A stretch of DNA of 64,000 bases from Niveispirillum irakense DSM 11586. Lineage in GTDB: Bacteria; Pseudomonadota; Alphaproteobacteria; Azospirillales; Azospirillaceae. The DNA lies in NCBI RefSeq assembly GCF_000429645.1, contig NZ_KE386933.1:248001-312000 (forward strand), written 5' to 3'. Shown piece after piece: positions 50,807 to 60,111 of the stretch (its first letter is position 1; each line of letters opens with the position of its first letter). The translations under genes were made by a program, and so were the position numbers. The notes beneath the pieces are model-generated. The model ran no database searches. It saw only the letters and a list, made by a program, of their open reading frames with translations, and had not been told where the DNA came from.

Positions 50807-51973
50807 TCAATCGATGGTGATGGAGGGGGCGGTGCGGCGGCTGCCACCGCTGCTGATCTTCTGCCAGACCGTGGCAGCAATCCCGCGATAGACCTTGGCA
50901 TGCTCGCTGTCCGGCTTTTCCACCACGATGGGCGTGCCGCCATCGCTGGTTTCCCGGATGATGATATCCAGCGGCATCTCGCCCAGGAAATCGACGCCCA
51001 GCTTGTCCGCTTCTGCCCTGGCGCCGCCATGGCTGAAAATATCGCTGCGATGGCCGCAATTCGGGCAGCAGAAATAGGACATGTTCTCGATGATGCCCAG
51101 CACGGGCACATCGACCCGGCGGAACATGTTCAGGCCCTTACGGGCATCCAGCAGGGCGATGTCCTGCGGGGTGGAGACGATGACGGCGCCGGCCAGCGGC
51201 ACATTCTGCGCCATGGTCAACTGGGCATCACCGGTGCCGGGCGGCATATCCACCACCAGCACATCCAGTTCCCCCCAGGCGACATCGCGCAGCATCTGCT
51301 GGATGGCGCTCATCACCATGGGGCCGCGCCAGATCATGGGCGTATCTTCAGCCACCAGGAAGCCCATGGACATGACCTTGATGCCATATTTCTCCATCGG
51401 CTTCAGCACCTTGCCGTCCGGGCTTTCCGGCTTGCCGGCAATGCCCATCATGCGCGGCATGGAAGGGCCATAGATATCCGCATCCAGCAGGCCGACACGC
51501 TGGCCATTGGCCGCCAGGGCCAGCGCCAGATTGACGGATGTGGTGGATTTGCCGACCCCGCCCTTGCCCGAGGCCACGGCGATGATGGCGCCCACGCCGG
51601 GCACGCCCGCCTTGCCCGCCGGCGCCGGCTTGGCGGCGGGGGCGCCGTGGCTGTGCCCGTGGCCGCCATGATCATGGCTATGGCCCTGGCCCTGCGGGCG
51701 ATTGCCGGACAGGGTGGGGGCGGGCCGGTGCGCTGTCAGCACGGCGGTGACGGAGGTGACACCGGCCAGCGCATCCACCGCGCGCTCGGCAGCCTGACGC
51801 AGCGGTTCCAGCGCCGGGCCCCGCTTGGGGTCCACTTCGATGGAGAAGCCGACATTGCCGCCTTTCACCACCAGGCCGGAGATCATGCCCAGCGCAACGA
51901 TATCCTTACCCTGGTCCGGGTCGGTGACACCGCGCAAAGCATCAAGAACTTGCGCCTCGGTGAGTATGGCCAT
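50807..51973 (-). CDS. apbC: Mrp/ApbC (NBP35-type) iron-sulfur cluster carrier ATPase
   Basis: 388-aa Fe-S cluster transfer protein. An N-terminal MIP18/DUF59 domain (about 1-85) precedes a His-rich linker (98-109, seven His, GHSHDHGGHGHSH), then a deviant Walker A (VASGKGGVGKST, 134-144) and the CxxC pair in FCCPNCGHRS. The protein would give clusters to apo-enzymes. The linker could bind metal. ATG at 51973. Divergent from hflK. Confidence 0.94.
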   Translation of the reverse strand: MAILTEAQVLDALRGVTDPDQGKDIVALGMISGLVVKGGNVGFSIEVDPKRGPALEPLRQAAERAVDALAGVTSVTAVLTAHRPAPTLSGNRPQGQGHSHDHGGHGHSHGAPAAKPAPAGKAGVPGVGAIIAVASGKGGVGKSTTSVNLALALAANGQRVGLLDADIYGPSMPRMMGIAGKPESPDGKVLKPMEKYGIKVMSMGFLVAEDTPMIWRGPMVMSAIQQMLRDVAWGELDVLVVDMPPGTGDAQLTMAQNVPLAGAVIVSTPQDIALLDARKGLNMFRRVDVPVLGIIENMSYFCCPNCGHRSDIFSHGGARAEADKLGVDFLGEMPLDIIIRETSDGGTPIVVEKPDSEHAKVYRGIAATVWQKISSGGSRRTAPSITID

Positions 51974-52147
51974 GGTTGAAAACCCTGATTGCTTCCCAAT
52001 ATTCGCTATGGTCCGAGGCCCAAAGAGCCTTTCCTGCGAGCCCTGTGATATATACGGTGGCTCCGGGCTGTAAGGAAGGCACGGCCGGCCCTGGGCCGGG
52101 ATGTGTTTTGGCAGTTTGCAATCCTATTTACCAAAGGGTCGATCAAT

Positions 52148-53335
52148 ATGCCCTGGAACAATCAAGGCGGCGGTCAAGGCGGTGGCGGGGGGCCATGGGG
52201 GTCACCACCGGGTGGTGGTGGCAATGGCAACAATCCCTGGGGGCGCCCGCCCGGTGGCGGTGGCAATGGCCAGCCCCCCGGTGGCCCCGACCTGGAAGAC
52301 CTGCTGCGCAAAGGGCAGGAACGCTTCAAGAAGATCGCGCCGGGCGGCTTTGGCGGCGGCCGGGGCATCGCGCTGGGTCTGCTGGTGCTGGTCGGCCTGT
52401 GGGGCCTGTCCGGCATTTACCGGGTTGAATCGGATGAACAGGGTGTTGTCCGGCGATTCGGCCAATATGTCCGCACCGAGCAGCCGGGCCTGCGCTATCA
52501 TCTGCCAGCGCCCATCGAAGTGGCGGAGACGCCCAAGGTCACGCGCGTCAACCGGATGGAGATTGGCTTCCGCTCCAGCGGTGACGGTCGGCGGGCCGGT
52601 GGCGACGTGCCGGATGAAAGCCTGATGCTGACCGGCGATGAGAATATCATCGATATCGACTTCACCGTCTTCTGGGTCATCAAGGACGCCGGCAACTATC
52701 TGTTCAAGATCCGCGATCCGGAACAGACAGTGAAGAAGGCGGCCGAAAGCGCCATGCGCGAAGTGATCGGCCGCACCGAAATTCAGCCCGCCTTGACCGA
52801 AGCCCGCCAGGATATCGAGCAATCGACCAAGACCCTGCTGCAGGCGATGCTGGACGAATACCAGTCCGGTATCGAAATCAGTCAGGTCCAGTTGCAGAAG
52901 GTGGACCCGCCGGGCCCGGTGGTCGATGCGTTCAACGATGTGCAGCGCGCCCGGCAGGACCGTGAGCGTCTGCGCAACGAGGCGGAAGCCTACCGCAACG
53001 ACATCATTCCCCGCGCCCGTGGTGAGGCTGAACAGCTTATCCAGCAGGCTTCCGCCTATCGCGAACAGGTTGTCAGCTTGGCGCAGGGTGATTCGCAGCG
53101 CTTCGCCCAGGTTCTGTCCGCCTATACCCAGGCGCCGGAAGTGACGGCGCGCCGCCTGTATCTGGAAACGATGCAGGAAGTGCTGGGCGGCACCAACAAG
53201 ATCATCATCGATCAGCCGCGGGGCGGTACGGGTGTAATGCCCTTCCTGCCGCTGAACGAGTTGACGCGCCAGTTGCGGGACCAGACGCAGCGCGCGAACG
53301 ACGGCCAGGGCGGCAGTGCCGCGCCGCGCCAGTAA
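52148..53335 (+). CDS. hflK: HflK, FtsH-modulating membrane protein
   Basis: 395-aa SPFH-domain protein forming with HflC a cage around FtsH. The N-terminal ~65 residues are cytoplasmic, Gly/Pro/Asn-rich, with PPGGGGNG occurring twice (20-27 and 34-41). One membrane segment (about 78-98), then the SPFH domain (VESDEQGVVRRFGQYVRTEQPGLRYHLP). The C-terminus has the usual TRRLYLETMQEVL and an Arg/Gln tail. ATG at 52148. Overlaps by small spacing with hflC (15 bases). Confidence 0.96.
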   Translation: MPWNNQGGGQGGGGGPWGSPPGGGGNGNNPWGRPPGGGGNGQPPGGPDLEDLLRKGQERFKKIAPGGFGGGRGIALGLLVLVGLWGLSGIYRVESDEQGVVRRFGQYVRTEQPGLRYHLPAPIEVAETPKVTRVNRMEIGFRSSGDGRRAGGDVPDESLMLTGDENIIDIDFTVFWVIKDAGNYLFKIRDPEQTVKKAAESAMREVIGRTEIQPALTEARQDIEQSTKTLLQAMLDEYQSGIEISQVQLQKVDPPGPVVDAFNDVQRARQDRERLRNEAEAYRNDIIPRARGEAEQLIQQASAYREQVVSLAQGDSQRFAQVLSAYTQAPEVTARRLYLETMQEVLGGTNKIIIDQPRGGTGVMPFLPLNELTRQLRDQTQRANDGQGGSAAPRQ

Positions 53336-53350
53336 GGGAGGCATACAGCC

Positions 53351-54229
53351 ATGAGCCGTAAACTTGTCGCCCTCGGCGTCACCGCCGCCATCGCCGCGAT
53401 TGTCGCGTCCGCGTCGCTGTTCACCGTGAACCAGACCCATCAGGCCCTGGTTCTCCAGTTCGGTGAATGGAAACGCACCATCAAGGAACCGGGCCTGCAC
53501 GCCAAGATCCCGCTGGTGCAGAATGTGGTGCTGGTCGATGCCCGCGTGCTGGATATCGACCCGCCGGTTGAACAGGTGATCCTGGCCGACCAGAAGCGCC
53601 TGGAGGTGGATGCCTTCGCGCGCTATCGCATCGTTGATCCGCTGCAATTCTACCAGTCCGCCGGCAGCGAGATGGTGGTGGAACAGCGCCTGTCCGCCGT
53701 GGTCAATTCCGCCCTGCGCCGTGTGCTGGGTAATGTGACCCTGTTGGCCGTGCTGTCCAGCGAACGCGCCAAGGTGATGACCGACATCAAGGCCCAGGTG
53801 AACCAGGAGGCCCAGCGCTTCGGGGTGGAGATTGTGGATGTCCGCATCCGCCGCGCCGACCTGCCGGAAGCCACGTCCCAGGCCGTTTATCAGCGCATGC
53901 AGTCCGAGCGTGAGCGTGAAGCCCGCGAGGCCCGCGCTCAGGGTAACGAACAGGCCCAGCAGATCCGTTCCCGCGCTGAGCGTGAGCGGACCGTGATCCT
54001 GGCCGAAGCCCAGCGTGACAGCCAGGTTCTGCGCGGTGAAGGCGATAACCAAGCAATCCGCATCCTGGCTGAAACCGCGTCGAAGAACCCGGATTTCTAT
54101 GGCTTCTATCGTTCGCTGGAAGCCTATAAGGCGGCCTTGAAGGGGGACAACACCTCCCTCGTCCTGTCGCCTGACAGCGAGTTCTTCCGCTATTTCGACA
54201 GCGTCGGCGGGCCTGCGCCGCGCCGCTGA
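53351..54229 (+). CDS. hflC: HflC, FtsH-modulating membrane protein
   Basis: 292-aa partner of HflK. One N-terminal membrane helix (LVALGVTAAIAAIVASASLFTVNQTHQALVLQFGEW), SPFH domain (residues 25-200), and a coiled region (QAVYQRMQSEREREAREARAQGNEQAQQIRSRAERERTVILAEAQRDSQVLRGEGDNQAI), then the family ending DFYGFYRSLEAYKAALKGDNTSLVLSPDSEFFRYF. ATG at 53351. Confidence 0.96.
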   Translation: MSRKLVALGVTAAIAAIVASASLFTVNQTHQALVLQFGEWKRTIKEPGLHAKIPLVQNVVLVDARVLDIDPPVEQVILADQKRLEVDAFARYRIVDPLQFYQSAGSEMVVEQRLSAVVNSALRRVLGNVTLLAVLSSERAKVMTDIKAQVNQEAQRFGVEIVDVRIRRADLPEATSQAVYQRMQSEREREAREARAQGNEQAQQIRSRAERERTVILAEAQRDSQVLRGEGDNQAIRILAETASKNPDFYGFYRSLEAYKAALKGDNTSLVLSPDSEFFRYFDSVGGPAPRR

Positions 54230-54250
54230 GCCTTTACCTTCGTACCATTG

Positions 54251-54288
54251 CCGGCCGGACGGGCGACCGTCCGGCCGGTCGTGTTTTG
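54251..54288 (+). terminator. Hairpin after hflC
   Basis: CCGGCCGGAC (54251-54260) pairs with GTCCGGCCGG (54269-54278), followed by TCGTGTTTT. It would end or reduce transcription before the DUF2065 gene. Confidence 0.7.
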
Positions 54289-54325
54289 TACGGGATGATC
54301 CCCCTAACCTGATGCCTGTGACAGC

Positions 54326-54511
54326 GTGACCGACTTTCTCACCGCCCTTGCCCTGGTCTTCGTGATTGAAGGCATTCTCTACGCCATCGCCCCCGGTGCC
54401 ATGGCCGACATGGCCCGCCGCGCCGCCAGCCAGCCGCCGGAAACCCTGCGCCGCTATGGCCTGATTACGGCCTGTGTCGGGGTTGCGGCCGTCTGGCTGC
54501 TGCGCGGCTGA
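54326..54511 (+). CDS. DUF2065 small membrane protein
   Basis: 61-aa protein, two hydrophobic segments: DFLTALALVFVIEGILYAIAPGAM (about 3-26) and YGLITACVGVAAVWLLRG (about 44-61). It belongs to DUF2065, which is often found beside hflK/hflC and purA; the role is not known. The start is a GTG at 54326. Confidence 0.85.
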   Translation: MTDFLTALALVFVIEGILYAIAPGAMADMARRAASQPPETLRRYGLITACVGVAAVWLLRG

Positions 54512-54703
54512 TCTCCCCCGGCCACCGCCTCGATTTTCCACGGAGCCACTGCCCGCACCGTGCGAAGGAATGCTTCGCGCGGAACGCTCTACAGCCTATA
54601 GTCCTGCTATTGGCGGCCCGGTTGTCGGGCGGGGTCGCCGATGCGCTGCCCGGACGGATGCGATCCGCCGGACGGTGCCGGATGTATGCCCATGGAGATT
54701 AAC

Positions 54704-56236
54704 GTGACCCATTCCACACGTTCCCACGGCGCCGCGGAGAAGGCGTCCGCCATGGCCCGGGCCGGGCGCTTCCTGGCGCTGCCGCTGGTGGCGGCCTCGC
54801 TGCTGTTCGGCGACGTATCCGTTGCCATGGCCCAGCGCGGCGCACCGGAAAGCTTTGCGCCCCTGGCCGAGAAGACCCTGCCGGCGGTGGTGAACATCTC
54901 CACCTCTCAGACGATCCAGTCCAAGCCGGGCGGCCGTACGCCGATTCCGATGCCGGAATTCCCGCCCGGCTCCCCGTTCGAGGAATTCTTCCGCGACTTC
55001 TACGAGCGTCAGCAGAATCAGGGCCAGCCGCGCCGGGCGCAGTCGCTGGGCTCCGGCTTCATCATCGACGCGACGGGTTACATCGTCACCAATAACCATG
55101 TGATTGATGGCGCGGACGAGATCACGGTCATCTTCCAGGATGCCGATCAGACCGAACTGAAGGCGACGCTGGTCGGCTCCGACAAGGAGACGGATCTGGC
55201 GCTGCTGAAGGTGGAGACGAAGAAGAAGCTGACCGCCCTGAAATGGGGCAATAGCGATGATCTGAAGGTCGGCGACTGGGTGGTGGCCATCGGCAACCCG
55301 TTCGGCCTGGGCGGCACGGTGACCGCCGGCATCATCTCCGCCCGTGCGCGCGATATCGGTGCCGGCCGTTTTGATGATTTCCTGCAGACCGATGCGGCTA
55401 TCAATCAGGGCAATTCCGGCGGTCCGCTGGTCAATCTCCAGGGCGATATTGTCGGCATCAACACCGCTATTTTCAGCCGCACCGGCGATTCGGTGGGCAT
55501 CGGCTTTGCCATTCCGGCCAATATGGCCCGTACGGTGGTGGAACAGTTGCGCAAGGGCGGCAAGGTCCGTCGCGGCTGGCTGGGCGTGCAGATCCAGAGC
55601 GTGACGCCCGATATTGCGGAAAGCATGGGCTTGCCCGACGACAAGGGCGCCCTGGTCGGCACCGTCAATGATGCCAGCCCCGCCGCTGCCGCCGGGTTGA
55701 AGCCGGGCGACGTGATCCTGACCTTCGACGGCAAGGAAGTGGCCAATAACCGCGCGCTGCCCCGCATGGTGGCGGAAACGGCCGTGGGCAAGAAGGTGCC
55801 CGTGGTCATCTCCCGCAAGGGCAGCCGTCAGACCGTGACTGTTACCCTGGCCGAACTGCCTGAGGATATCGTCAATCCCAGCGCTGCGACGGAAGAAGAG
55901 GCGCCCAAGGATAGCAAGGCCGGGCAGGTTGACGTCGAAGGGCTGGGCCTGACGGTGGCGGCCATCAGTGCGGACCTGCGCAAGCAATATGGTCTGGCCG
56001 ATGGCACCAAGGGCGTGGTCATCACCCGCGTGGCGCCGAACAGCACCGCCCAGGCGCGTCAGCTTCGCCCCGGTGACGTGGTGCTGGAAGTCAGCCAGCA
56101 GCCCGTTGCCGGCACCGGCGATGTGCAGTCGCTGATCGGCAAGGCCAAGGAAGCCGGACAGAAGGCGGTTCTGCTGTTGGTGGAACGTAAAGGCGACCAG
56201 CAGTTCCTGGCCCTGCCGCTGGACGCTGCCAAGTAA
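54704..56236 (+). CDS. degP: DegP/HtrA-type periplasmic serine protease
   Basis: 510-aa protease/chaperone of the periplasm. Signal peptide near residues 15-40 (ARAGRFLALPLVAASLLFGDVSVAMAQ). The catalytic triad is His132 (NNHVIDG), Asp164 (TDLALLKV) and Ser238 (GNSGGPL). Two PDZ domains follow (about 290-380 and 400-500). I take GTG at 54704 with GGAG 7 bases upstream; ATG 54692 or 54686 would add four or six residues. Stress-inducible control is likely, but I cannot identify the box. Confidence 0.94.
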   Translation: MTHSTRSHGAAEKASAMARAGRFLALPLVAASLLFGDVSVAMAQRGAPESFAPLAEKTLPAVVNISTSQTIQSKPGGRTPIPMPEFPPGSPFEEFFRDFYERQQNQGQPRRAQSLGSGFIIDATGYIVTNNHVIDGADEITVIFQDADQTELKATLVGSDKETDLALLKVETKKKLTALKWGNSDDLKVGDWVVAIGNPFGLGGTVTAGIISARARDIGAGRFDDFLQTDAAINQGNSGGPLVNLQGDIVGINTAIFSRTGDSVGIGFAIPANMARTVVEQLRKGGKVRRGWLGVQIQSVTPDIAESMGLPDDKGALVGTVNDASPAAAAGLKPGDVILTFDGKEVANNRALPRMVAETAVGKKVPVVISRKGSRQTVTVTLAELPEDIVNPSAATEEEAPKDSKAGQVDVEGLGLTVAAISADLRKQYGLADGTKGVVITRVAPNSTAQARQLRPGDVVLEVSQQPVAGTGDVQSLIGKAKEAGQKAVLLLVERKGDQQFLALPLDAAK

Positions 56237-56299
56237 GGATAGCGGCCAAGTAAGGATAGGGTGACTGCCCCCTGCGGCCTTTCAAGGCTCAGGGGGCAG
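56230..56299. repeat. 13-bp tandem direct repeat and terminator hairpin after degP
   Basis: CAAGTAAGGATAG occurs at 56230-56242 and again at 56247-56259; the first copy includes the degP stop. A stem CTGCCCCCTG (56265-56274) with CAGGGGGCAG (56290-56299) follows. The hairpin is between convergent degP and uvrD. Confidence 0.75.
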
Positions 56300-56317
56300 C
56301 ATCCTTACCTGCCCCTC

Positions 56318-58645
56318 TCAACCCGCCTGATCGGCGGGTACGACGAAACTATCCATCACCTTCTTGATGCCGGCGGCATCGAAGCTGATTTCCAGCTTGT
56401 CATTTTCCACCGCCTTGACGGTGCCATAGCCGAATTTGGTGTGGAAAACCCGGTCGCCGGGATTGTAGGGCCGGTTGGGGCGGGATCGCGGCGTGACATC
56501 CAGGGCTGTGCCCTCGATCAGCCGGCCGGCACCACGGGAAGGGGCCTGTGCTGCCTTCTGGCCCATGCGGTTGAAGCGGTCGCCAAAGCCGCTGCCACCA
56601 CCGCCCCAGCCACCGCCGAATCCGCCGCCATAGCCACTCTCACCACGGCCGCCGCCGAAGCCGGCCCCGCCGATGCCGGGGTTATTCTCCGTCTCGACAT
56701 GCTCTTCGGGCAGTTCCTCGACAAAGCGCGAGGGGATGGCCGTGGCCCAGGTGCCATGGATGCGGCGGTTGGCGGCGTGGCTGATATAAACGCGCTTGCG
56801 CCCACGGGTGATCCCGACATAGGCCAGCCGTCGCTCCTCCTCCAGCCCGGCAATGCCATTTTCATCCAGCGTGCGCTGGCTGGGGAACACGCCTTCCTCC
56901 CAGCCGGGCAGGAAGACAACATCGAATTCCAGCCCCTTGGCGCCATGCAGGGTCATCAGGGAAATCTGTTCGACATCGGCCCCGGCGGCATTTTCCATCA
57001 CCAGGGAGACATGTTCCAGGAAGCCGGTCAGATTTTCGAATTCCCCCATCGCGTTGATGAGTTCCTTCAGGTTTTCCAGCCGACCCGGCGCTTCCGGCGT
57101 CTTATCCTCCTGCCACATGCGGGTATAGCCGGACTCATCCAGCACCATCTGGGCCAGTTCGGTATGGGGGATGCGGTCGATCAGCCCCCGCCAGCGGAAG
57201 AAATCCTGCATCAGCCCGGAGAGGGTTGAGCGCATCTTGGGCTTCAGCTCATCCGTCTGGGACAGTTTCCAGGCGGCTTCCGTCACCGGCACGCCCAGGG
57301 TGCGGGCGGCGACATAGAGATTCTGGATCGTTGCCGCCCCGATGCCACGCTTGGGCACATTGACGATGCGTTCGAACGCCAGATCATCCTCCGGGCTGAC
57401 CAGGACGCGCAGATAGGCCAGCGCATCGCGGATTTCCTGACGTTCATAGAAACGCGGGCCGCCAACGACGCGATAGGGCAGGCCCAGGGTGATGAACCGT
57501 TCCTCGAACTCGCGGGTCTGGAAGCCGGCACGCACCAGCACGGCCATCTGGCCCAGGCTGGCGCCCTTGCGCTGCAAGGCTTCCACCTCTTCGCCCACCC
57601 ACCGGGCTTCCTCCTCCGCGTCCCACAGGCCGCGGACCTTCACCTTTTCTCCGCCATCCGTCTCGGTCCAGAGCTGCTTGCCCAGGCGGCCTTGATTGTG
57701 GGCGATGATGCCGTGGGCGGCACCCAGGATATGGGCGGTGGAGCGGTAATTCTGCTCCAGCCGGATCACCTTGGCGCCAGGGAAATCATGCTCAAATCTA
57801 AGTATATTTCCAACCTCAGCGCCACGCCAACCGTAGATCGACTGGTCATCATCGCCCACGCAACAGATGTTGCGATGGCTCTGTGCCAGCAGGCGCAGCC
57901 AGAGATATTGCGCGACGTTGGTATCCTGATATTCGTCGACCAGAATATAGCGGAAGCGGTTCTGATACTCGATCAGCACATCATTATGCTGCTGGAACAG
58001 CGTGATATTGTGCAGCAGCAGATCACCGAAATCGCAGGCGTTCAGCGCTTTCAGCCGGTCCTGATATTGACGGTAGAGCGTCAGGATGCGGCCATTGGCG
58101 GCGTCGCCCGCTTCCTCCGGCTTCAGCTTGTCGGGTGTCAGCGCCCGGTCCTTCCAGCGCTCGATGATCGACAGCAGCATCCGCGCCGGCCATTTCTTGG
58201 AATCGACATTCTCCGCCTCCATCAACTGCTTCAGCAGGCGGATCTGGTCGTCGGTGTCCAGAATGGTGAAGCTGGGCTTCAGGCCGATCAGTTCGGCATG
58301 GCGGCGCAGGATGCGGGCGGCGAGTGAGTGGAAAGTGCCCATCCACCAGCCTTCCGACTGGCTGCCCAGCAGGTTATCCACCCGCTCCCGCATCTCCCGC
58401 GCGGCCTTGTTGGTGAAGGTCACGGTCAGCACGTTCCACGGGCTGACGCGGCGGGACAGCAGCAGATGCGCCAGCCGGGTCGTCAGCACGCGGGTCTTGC
58501 CCGTGCCGGCACCGGCCAGCACCAGCACCGGCCCGTCCAGCGCCTCCACCGCTTCCCGTTGCACGGGGTTCAACCCCTCAAAATAGGGGCGGTGCAGGGT
58601 GGCCGGGGCCGGCGGCGGCGGGGGAGGGGAGAAGAGATCGCTCAT
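56318..58645 (-). CDS. uvrD: UvrD/PcrA-type DNA helicase
   Basis: 775-aa superfamily-1 3'-5' helicase for excision and mismatch repair and fork rescue. Motif I AGAGTGKTRVLTTRL, Ia TFTNKAAREMRERV, II VDEYQDTN, III GDDDQSIYGWRGAEVGNILRF, IV YRS, V SLMTLHGAKGLEFDVVFLPGWEEG, VI YVGITRGRKR. After motif VI (about 655-690) there is a Gly-rich linker (GGGRGESGYGGGFGGGWGGGG) before a C-terminal Tudor-like tail. Bases 57785-57830, coding motif III's tail, are low in GC with rare ATA, AGA and CTT codons. ATG at 58645. Confidence 0.95.
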   Translation of the reverse strand: MSDLFSPPPPPPAPATLHRPYFEGLNPVQREAVEALDGPVLVLAGAGTGKTRVLTTRLAHLLLSRRVSPWNVLTVTFTNKAAREMRERVDNLLGSQSEGWWMGTFHSLAARILRRHAELIGLKPSFTILDTDDQIRLLKQLMEAENVDSKKWPARMLLSIIERWKDRALTPDKLKPEEAGDAANGRILTLYRQYQDRLKALNACDFGDLLLHNITLFQQHNDVLIEYQNRFRYILVDEYQDTNVAQYLWLRLLAQSHRNICCVGDDDQSIYGWRGAEVGNILRFEHDFPGAKVIRLEQNYRSTAHILGAAHGIIAHNQGRLGKQLWTETDGGEKVKVRGLWDAEEEARWVGEEVEALQRKGASLGQMAVLVRAGFQTREFEERFITLGLPYRVVGGPRFYERQEIRDALAYLRVLVSPEDDLAFERIVNVPKRGIGAATIQNLYVAARTLGVPVTEAAWKLSQTDELKPKMRSTLSGLMQDFFRWRGLIDRIPHTELAQMVLDESGYTRMWQEDKTPEAPGRLENLKELINAMGEFENLTGFLEHVSLVMENAAGADVEQISLMTLHGAKGLEFDVVFLPGWEEGVFPSQRTLDENGIAGLEEERRLAYVGITRGRKRVYISHAANRRIHGTWATAIPSRFVEELPEEHVETENNPGIGGAGFGGGRGESGYGGGFGGGWGGGGSGFGDRFNRMGQKAAQAPSRGAGRLIEGTALDVTPRSRPNRPYNPGDRVFHTKFGYGTVKAVENDKLEISFDAAGIKKVMDSFVVPADQAG

Positions 58646-58732
58646 GGTAGGGAGAACATATACAGAATTCCCCCGCTTTAGAAGGGGGCGGGCTGATCCT
58701 TCACAGTGGTTTCCCGCCCCCTTGCGCCCTCC

Positions 58733-59779
58733 TTACCGGGCCAGACGTTGCAGAATCTGCACCGCGTTCAGCGCGGCCCCCTTCAGCAACTGGTCGCCCG
58801 CCAGGAACAGGGCGATGGAACGGCCGGACGGATCGCCGGCATCGCGGCGGATACGGCCCACCAGCACATCACCCTGGCCGGAAGCCTCGTTCGGCATGGG
58901 GAAATGGTTGGCACCCCAATCATCCACCAGCCGCACGCCGGGGGCATCAGCCAGCAGGGCCTTGACCGTTTCCGGCGTCACCACCTCGTCGAACTCCACC
59001 GTCACCGCCATGGAATGGGCGCGCAGCACCGGCACGCGCACGCAGGTGATGGAGATGTGGAGATCAGGTCGGGAGAGGATCTTGCGTGTCTCCTCCACCA
59101 CCTTTTCCTCTTCCCCATTATAGCCGGTATCGGGGTTGATGGCGGCGTCATGGCTGAACAGGTTGAAGGCGTAAGGATGCTTCAGCACGCGCGGGGCATA
59201 GGCCTCGCCGGCCAGATAGGCTGCGGTGGAGGCGCGCAATTCCTCCATCGCTGCCGCACCGGCACCGCTGGCGGCCTGATATGTGGCGATATTCAGCCGG
59301 CGGATGCGGTGGCGGGCGTTCAGGGCCGCCAGCGGCACGGTAGCGATGATGGCCACGCAATTGGGGTTGGCGATGATGCCGGGCTGGTCCGGAATCGCCT
59401 GCGGGTTCACCTCCGGCACCACCAGCGGGATATCGGCATCCATGCGGAAGGCGGAGGAATTGTCGATCACCACGGCACCGGCGGCCACGGCGAGGGGGGC
59501 AAATTGCTTGGAAATGCCGCTGCCGGCGGAGAACAGGGCATAGTCGATGCCGGCAAAACTATCCTCGCCCAGCGCCTGCACCGTCAGTTCGCCGCCGGCA
59601 AACGGCACCTTCTGCCCGGCGGAGCGGGGGGACGCCAGCAGGCGAACGTCGGACAGGTTCAACCCGCTCTGTTCCAGGCATTGGCGGATTTCCACGCCCA
59701 CCGCACCGGTGGCGCCCACCACGGCCACGGCAAGGGGGCGGCTGGCGGACGGGTTGTTGTGATTGATGCTGTCACTCAT
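58733..59779 (-). CDS. asd: Aspartate-semialdehyde dehydrogenase
   Basis: 348-aa NADPH-dependent enzyme of the aspartate family pathway, between lysA/dap and thr branches. NADP loop VVGATGAVG at 20-28, the active-site Cys141 in ANPNCVAII, and the VRVPVLRAHSMAVTVEFD region with the substrate-binding Arg and His are visible. The N-terminal 15 residues are an unusual Ser/Asn-rich leader (MSDSINHNNPSASRP). ATG at 59779. Its upstream region contains a hairpin on the other strand. Confidence 0.96.
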   Translation of the reverse strand: MSDSINHNNPSASRPLAVAVVGATGAVGVEIRQCLEQSGLNLSDVRLLASPRSAGQKVPFAGGELTVQALGEDSFAGIDYALFSAGSGISKQFAPLAVAAGAVVIDNSSAFRMDADIPLVVPEVNPQAIPDQPGIIANPNCVAIIATVPLAALNARHRIRRLNIATYQAASGAGAAAMEELRASTAAYLAGEAYAPRVLKHPYAFNLFSHDAAINPDTGYNGEEEKVVEETRKILSRPDLHISITCVRVPVLRAHSMAVTVEFDEVVTPETVKALLADAPGVRLVDDWGANHFPMPNEASGQGDVLVGRIRRDAGDPSGRSIALFLAGDQLLKGAALNAVQILQRLAR

Positions 59780-60111
59780 GATGGAACCCTCTCACTCCTC
59801 ATCTCGGGCAATGCCGGGGGCGGGGTTCCGTGCCTGGTGGCCCCGTCCGTCACCGGCGGGGCGTCTGGCTTATATCGTCAGCGGGTCTGAACCGCGCACA
59901 AGCCAAAAGCACCGCCCCGAAGGGTGGTGGTCTTTTTGGTCTTAGTGGTGGTCAGGATCATCGCGGACATAGGCGTGACCATGCCGGTGCGCTGGCGGCT
60001 TGTAAAGGCCCGCCGCAATGCAGTGCACGCATGCGGGTGATTGCGTATTTGACCTGACGGTGGGACTATATCGCCAACGGGTGGTCCCGATCCTACAGGT
60101 GCGAAGAGAAG
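59780..60111. other. Intergenic region between asd and a 118-aa gene
   Basis: 332 bases with no convincing gene. On the plus strand an 8-bp stem (59910-59917 with 59922-59929, loop CGAA) is followed by GTCTTTTT, so it resembles a Rho-independent terminator with no upstream gene on this strand. The segment at 60020-60045 has weak inverted elements. The asd promoter should lie near 59790-59860, but I see no strong boxes. Confidence 0.4.

Noticed and set aside
52202..54541. A 779-codon open frame opposite hflK, hflC and DUF2065
   Set aside because: It spans three real genes in antisense and shows low-complexity shadow composition.
60049..60072. Promoter TTGACC/TATATC before the 118-aa gene
   Set aside because: The spacer is about 12 bases, too short for a normal sigma-70 promoter.
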